A stretch of DNA of 64,000 nucleotides from Ancylostoma caninum (lineage: Eukaryota > Nematoda > Chromadorea > Rhabditida > Ancylostomatidae): assembly GCA_037903475.1 (NCBI GenBank), contig JBAJFG010000442.1, positions 893,001-957,000 of the forward strand, in the 5' to 3' direction. Shown in pieces: positions 59,821-64,000 of this stretch. Each line of letters opens with the position of its first letter. The first letter of the stretch is position 1. Both the position numbers and the translations under genes were made by a program. The notes under the pieces were generated by a model. It was not told where the DNA came from and did no database searches. It saw only the letters and a list, made by a program, of their open reading frames with translations.

Positions 59821-61049
59821 GAAGAAAGAAAGGATGAGCGAATGAATGAAAAGTTCAAGGAGGTCAAGGAAAGGTACAAACTTCGAAAAAAGTCGAAATT
59901 TTTGCTTTATTTTTCATTCCTTTCTTTGAGGAACCGTGACCAAATCTTGAGAATCCCCTCTATATTCTGTGATAAAAACGTAGCCTAGATAAACAAGGTG
60001 ACGTAACCCAGGAATACTTCTGAAGATCTATTATGAAGTTGCTTTACCTTGCCTTCTCTTCAGCAAAATCACTTTCGAATGCTTGCACCTTAGGATATGG
60101 TAACTAATTTCAAGCGGTGCAAAATAGACATTTCCTGCTAACTTCATGTTGTTGAGGGCAAATGCGTCGGCGATAATAGCCCAACACGTCTGGTTCCGTC
60201 TCCTTGATGTACACTGAATAACCATTTTCATAAATAGTTCTCTCCAATTGCCACCTAAACCAATAATAGCCTCCAACTACCTACTTTGTAGCACTTTGTC
60301 GAAGGTCGTAGGACAACGGGAAAATCATGTTATTTGAGTAAAAGTTGTATTATTGGAAAGTAGCTCCAGACTGCTTTTGTCTGCTTATTCAGCTGTGTCC
60401 CCTTTGCTCAATGATGTCTACTTTCGGACATGTTTTCTTCCTGGTTTACTGTACTATGCAGCCATTTACACTGCACAGGAGCAGTTTCCTGCTTGGCTAG
60501 CGGCAAAAAATAACCGGCCAGGCTTTGTGGTAGTGTTTGCAGGGACCTGGTGATCCTACTACATACCTACCTGCTATCAAGGAGAAACTATAAAATCAAA
60601 TCCAGACAGTAGAAACGGGGTATAAACTATGTAGCCACTCAGATTGTCCGCACCTTCAGGCCTTGGTCCAAGCCGTTCGACTACTCTATCAGAGCTCTCT
60701 TCCCCTCGTTCCCTGGAAGGAGGACAACAACACCGACGCTTTTCATAAGGTATTTGCGGGTTGAATGACGTCCAGCTGCTTTTCATCAAGCCGTGCGTGC
60801 CGCGACCCAAACAATGGGCATTCACAGAAGTAGGCACAGAGTCGACCGAGGCAATTTCGTGTTTTGTGAGTATACTGTAGAATACGAAAATAAAGCACGG
60901 TTTTATAACCGGATTCAATTTATTTTTCTACTCATTTATTCAGTGCGCTCTTAGTGCGCATATTTTAAGAACAAATGAACGAAGCTGGGAACTGAACAAC
61001 AGAAGAACTCAGAACTGCTCTGTCTCTGAGTCCCATGATCCAGCTCTTC
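59821..61049. other. Spacer, no supported gene
   Basis: ORFs at 60,031 (-), 60,353 (+) and 60,577 (-, 113 residues, RCCCPPSRERGEESSDR) have no recognised family or splice context. Confidence 0.3.
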
Positions 61050-61767
61050 TTAAAGGCAGTGTTCAGGCAAAATTTGGGTTTCTGTGGTTTCCAGGGCAGC
61101 ATGGCTGACTCATACCAGGTATGAACTCGAAACATCACAAAACGCTCGGAAAAACCATTTTTCAAGAGCCTTCCCGACTGATGTGAACGAGACGCCCGAC
61201 AACGCTCTCGTCAGTAGAGGCCGGAGAGCAAATTTTTATCGATCGATAGCTTCATTTTGCTGACCCCATATTAGCTTCAACCAGTCAGTTCCTTTTTCTT
61301 CAGGGGTCTGCATCTCTGCTAAAGTGCTACTTTTTGACCAGATTTAATAAGAGGAGGTAGGTTACGGTATGAATTCGACATAATGTGATCGTTGAACACT
61401 CCACCAAGTATAGACTCGTAAACTGTAGACTAGGATCATCTAAAATGAAGAACTGGGGTGTTGAGCAACAGTACCTGAATGTTTAGAACACATAGGCAAA
61501 CTTGAGAAGCATACACGGAGATGAATCAATCACAGTAAGGAGACGCTGCCACAATCAGTTTGACATTTTCCAACGATGCTCCACGTTACACTAATTCCAC
61601 GCGCAAAATGGCAGACGCCGAGTGGGCGGGCTGGGTACTGGAGGTAGGTTTGGGTACTGGGGTCAAAGGCGGATATCTCGCATATTTCTGCGACTTTTCC
61701 ACTGAAACTTTGGCATTTGCCTGTGGAGTCGATCATCTATCATTTTTTTCCTGAACACTGCCTCTAA
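61050..61767. mobile_element. DNA transposon with AGGCAGTGTTCAGG ends
   Basis: TTAA then AGGCAGTGTTCAGG (61054) and CCTGAACACTGCCT (ending 61763) then CTAA. About 710 bp, non-coding. The first six terminal bases and the TTAA context match the AGGCAGCACCC family, so this is probably a sister family. Confidence 0.75.
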
Positions 61768-61804
61768 AATGATTCAATGAAGATTCTCCAATCTATTCAC
61801 TCTT

Positions 61805-61845
61805 GCTAGCCTTCGGCGTTAACGCCTTCATCAGACCTTAAGATT
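61805..61845 (-). ncRNA. Hammerhead-ribozyme-core-like motif
   Basis: Minus-strand reading contains CTGATGA, a perfect stem II hairpin (GGCGTTAACGCC) and GAAGGC. This is the catalytic core order CUGAUGA - stem II - GAAA of hammerhead ribozymes, with G for the last core A. Such motifs mark the pseudo-LTRs of Penelope-like elements. No accompanying coding fragment was found within 2 kb. Confidence 0.4.
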
Positions 61846-61988
61846 CAAAGATACATCGCAACTTAATCACTACTATACAACACTCAAAAGGATAACGACA
61901 TCAAATAGGTAGGCAGAGATCAAGTCTTTGAACTCCGGAGCCAAATTGGTTAGTTACCTATATTTCGATATCTCAGTCTCAACACAAG

Positions 61989-62711
61989 TTGAAGGCAGCA
62001 CCCACGATAAACTTCATGTCCAGAATTTTGAATGTTTTGGAGTCTGGACGATAGTCCCAGTAATTCTACGCAAGTTGCACCGCCGAAGGCGTCAGCGTTC
62101 CCAAGATTTAACTAGTTAGACTTGGTATCCGGGTATCCGCGGTGCGAGATGTGGCGCGATCCGGATCAGCTGATTTCTGCCGCAGTCACTCAGTTTTCCT
62201 AAGATAACATTTGTTTTCTATGCTCATTTAGAGAATTTCTACATTGTGATGATCTATTTATCCCATTTACGCTCGCTCAGTTGTTATTAGACCGTATGAT
62301 CCATTCTTGTTCCCAAAACTATCAAATTTTTAAATATGGTAAGAATTTCTGTTCATTAGCTCTTTACACTTGATCATAAGTTTTGTTTCTTTTCTTAAGG
62401 CGTGTCGCTGTAGTGAACATTCTATTTCCCATTTGTTTGTGCTTTTTCTCCTCCAGGAAAGCTGGAAAATTAGTCAATTATCTAGTTGCGCCAAGAAATT
62501 CGTTGATAGTAATGGCAGTGTCATCGACTTGATTTACTCCACGAGCGTAACTCGGCCGAATTGCTATAATGCAGCAAATTGGTAGCATCCAAAAACCATT
62601 TTAACATGAGTTCTAACAAGATTGACGACATAATTCATGCTACACATAGTCAGAAACCCAAGATCGCTCTAAAACCTGAGTGACAAAGTTTTTCGTGGGT
62701 GCTGCCTTTAA
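61989..62711. mobile_element. DNA transposon family with TTAA border, copy 2
   Basis: AGGCAGCACCCACGATAAAC at 61993 and the inverted end TTCGTGGGTGCTGCCT at 62707 followed by TTAA; the left flank reads GTTGA instead of TTAA. Interior shares collinear sequence with 52,795-53,526. Non-coding. Confidence 0.75.
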
Positions 62712-63890
62712 CTGGATGATAATCTCACCCTTACGGTATCATCCTCCGGACGACACACCACGAGATAGGGGGTGGGAGTGGGGGGTTGACACTTTCAAAC
62801 GTCATCTTGGAAGTCGCAGCACCTCCTTCAATTCTTCGTTAACATCAATTTCCCAATTTTTTCTCATTATTTTGACGCCCCGACGCGTGTCTCGAGGTGT
62901 GTTGCCTTGAGATGCTTTCTGATGAGTAGGATGATGCATTCATCAATGCTCTGCGGTGCTCGTCCAACTTTCGCATTGAATAAGATAAACTCTGCCCCGT
63001 AGTTGACAAACCTTCTCCTTCTCAGCGGTACAATATTGACAGTCTTGCTCGGGACAGTCTTGCTTAACAAATGTTTTAATGTAGGTGGACGAGAAACTAG
63101 TCAGATTGGGGATTCCAACTGTTTCACCACTTCGTTCACTGCACGTGCTGCGTGATCTCCCACATAAGGAACTAGAGGCCTTTCTTCCGCTGGAATTCGC
63201 GTTTTAACCGTTTTGCTCAAGTATGCGAGCTATTGTTTCCTCTACTTCCGGACCCCTTCTTGTGCATAGCTTGCCATTTGTTCTTATCACATTTCGTACC
63301 ACGTTTGCTCACATGAATTCTGCATGATGACTCGACCAAAACCTAACACGAAAGAAAAATGCCGGAAAAAACCGAAGGAAATAAGGGGTGGTAGTAAATC
63401 TCTTAAAACGACGACAAAACGATAAGAAGGTCGCGGAGAAGTGTCAGCTCTAGTTTGCAACCACAAATAAGCTAGGAACTAATTGACAACCGTGGTCTTT
63501 ATCAACCATCAGGGCTTACAAGCCATCACACATGAAATACACGGTGATCTCGGAGTATGATGGCATACCTCTGAATCATAGATTCCAGTGCTAATGGAAC
63601 TTATGTAACGTTATAACCAACGCTACCAGTGAATCTCTTCTCGCCTAACCTAATTTCGATGTATTAAGCAGGAAAATATAACTCCGTGCCCATAAAATAG
63701 GTAGGATTTGATTGAAGAAAGTGTAGAACGTAGCTGCCAAAGCCACTCAACAAAAAAAATTGGGCTCATCGATGATCTCTGGCGGACGGTCTTGGTGATC
63801 TAGACAGAACATCGATCAGCTGGGTATACCCGGAATAGCACCGAAAGGAGCCAGTGCACGCTTGGCTAGCTATGACGATAAAATCGAACC
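62712..63890. other. Spacer, no supported gene
   Basis: A minus-strand ORF at 62,867-63,070 (NIVPLRRRRFVNYGAEFILF) has no recognised family. Nothing else stands out. Confidence 0.3.
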
Positions 63891-64000
63891 ATGAGCGAAA
63901 AGTTCTCTAGGGCACTTTTTCGCAAAACGGCGAGGTCGGCGTCTACCTCTCGCGCGTCCTACACTGTTTCGCTCACCATGTCCTCGTCATTTCATACTGG
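63891..64000 (+). CDS. Open frame running off the right edge (possible first exon)
   Basis: ATG at 63,891 opens a frame that stays open to the window end: MSEKFSRALFRKTARSASTS then RASYTVSLTMSSSFHT. Ser/Arg-rich and basic at the start, which could be a mitochondrial presequence or a disordered head. No family recognised. Only 36 codons are visible, so chance is a real possibility. Confidence 0.25.
   Translation, partial: MSEKFSRALFRKTARSASTSRASYTVSLTMSSSFHT

Noticed and set aside
58929..59879. 316-residue minus-strand ORF of repeating FIHS
   Set aside because: Pure consequence of the AATG microsatellite, which has no stop codon in that frame.
1..64000. CRISPR arrays, rRNA genes and tRNA genes
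   Set aside because: No spaced repeat array, no rRNA-like conserved block and no B-box with cloverleaf was noticed by eye; the tandem repeats present have no spacers. A dedicated tRNA covariance search was not possible.

Overview
The window reads as nuclear DNA of a clade V nematode, most likely a parasitic strongylid (hookworm or Haemonchus type). This is inferred from the proteins and the gene architecture: many small exons, TTTCAG-type acceptors, acceptors sitting a few bases before start codons (spliced-leader style), compact same-strand gene groups, and introns and spacers full of small inverted-repeat transposons. The species cannot be fixed from the sequence alone.

Left part, 1-31,600 (gene-rich). 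Six conserved genes can be rebuilt exon by exon with consistent splice phases. They are epg-6 (a WIPI autophagy protein, 5' end outside the window), a ZNRD2/SSSCA1-type zinc protein, a mitochondrial MRM1-type rRNA methyltransferase (these three on +, probably one operon), the drebrin-like actin-binding protein dbn-1 (-), the exon-junction/splicing factor RNPS1 (+), and the DNA polymerase alpha B subunit POLA2/div-1 (-). From memory, the C. elegans orthologues of epg-6, dbn-1, rnp-5 and div-1 all map to chromosome III, so this looks like a conserved linkage block. Between dbn-1 and RNPS1 lies about 10 kb with MITEs and a tentative, poorly resolved p53-like DNA-binding-domain gene on the minus strand.

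Right part, 31,600-64,000 (repeat-dominated). It holds a mariner transposase relic with a D34D spacing, two hAT-like elements with recognisable 8-bp target duplications (one split by a Penelope-like GIY-YIG fragment), and a compact hAT-type MITE. There is also a second Penelope-like reverse-transcriptase fragment, two hammerhead-core-like motifs, a solo LTR with an imperfect 5-bp target duplication, and several MITE families (one with TTAA borders, one with TACAGGGTG ends). An uninterrupted (AATG)n array of about 877 bp completes the inventory. Only weak candidate host genes are seen here: a three-exon small membrane protein at 38.8-39.3 kb, a short acidic exon at 46.7 kb and an open frame running off the right edge.

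No operon-like defence system, CRISPR array, rRNA or tRNA gene was seen. The most informative signals are the conserved gene block, the candidate tri-cistronic operon, a GC-AG intron in div-1, the nested hAT/Penelope insertion, and the possible p53-like gene.
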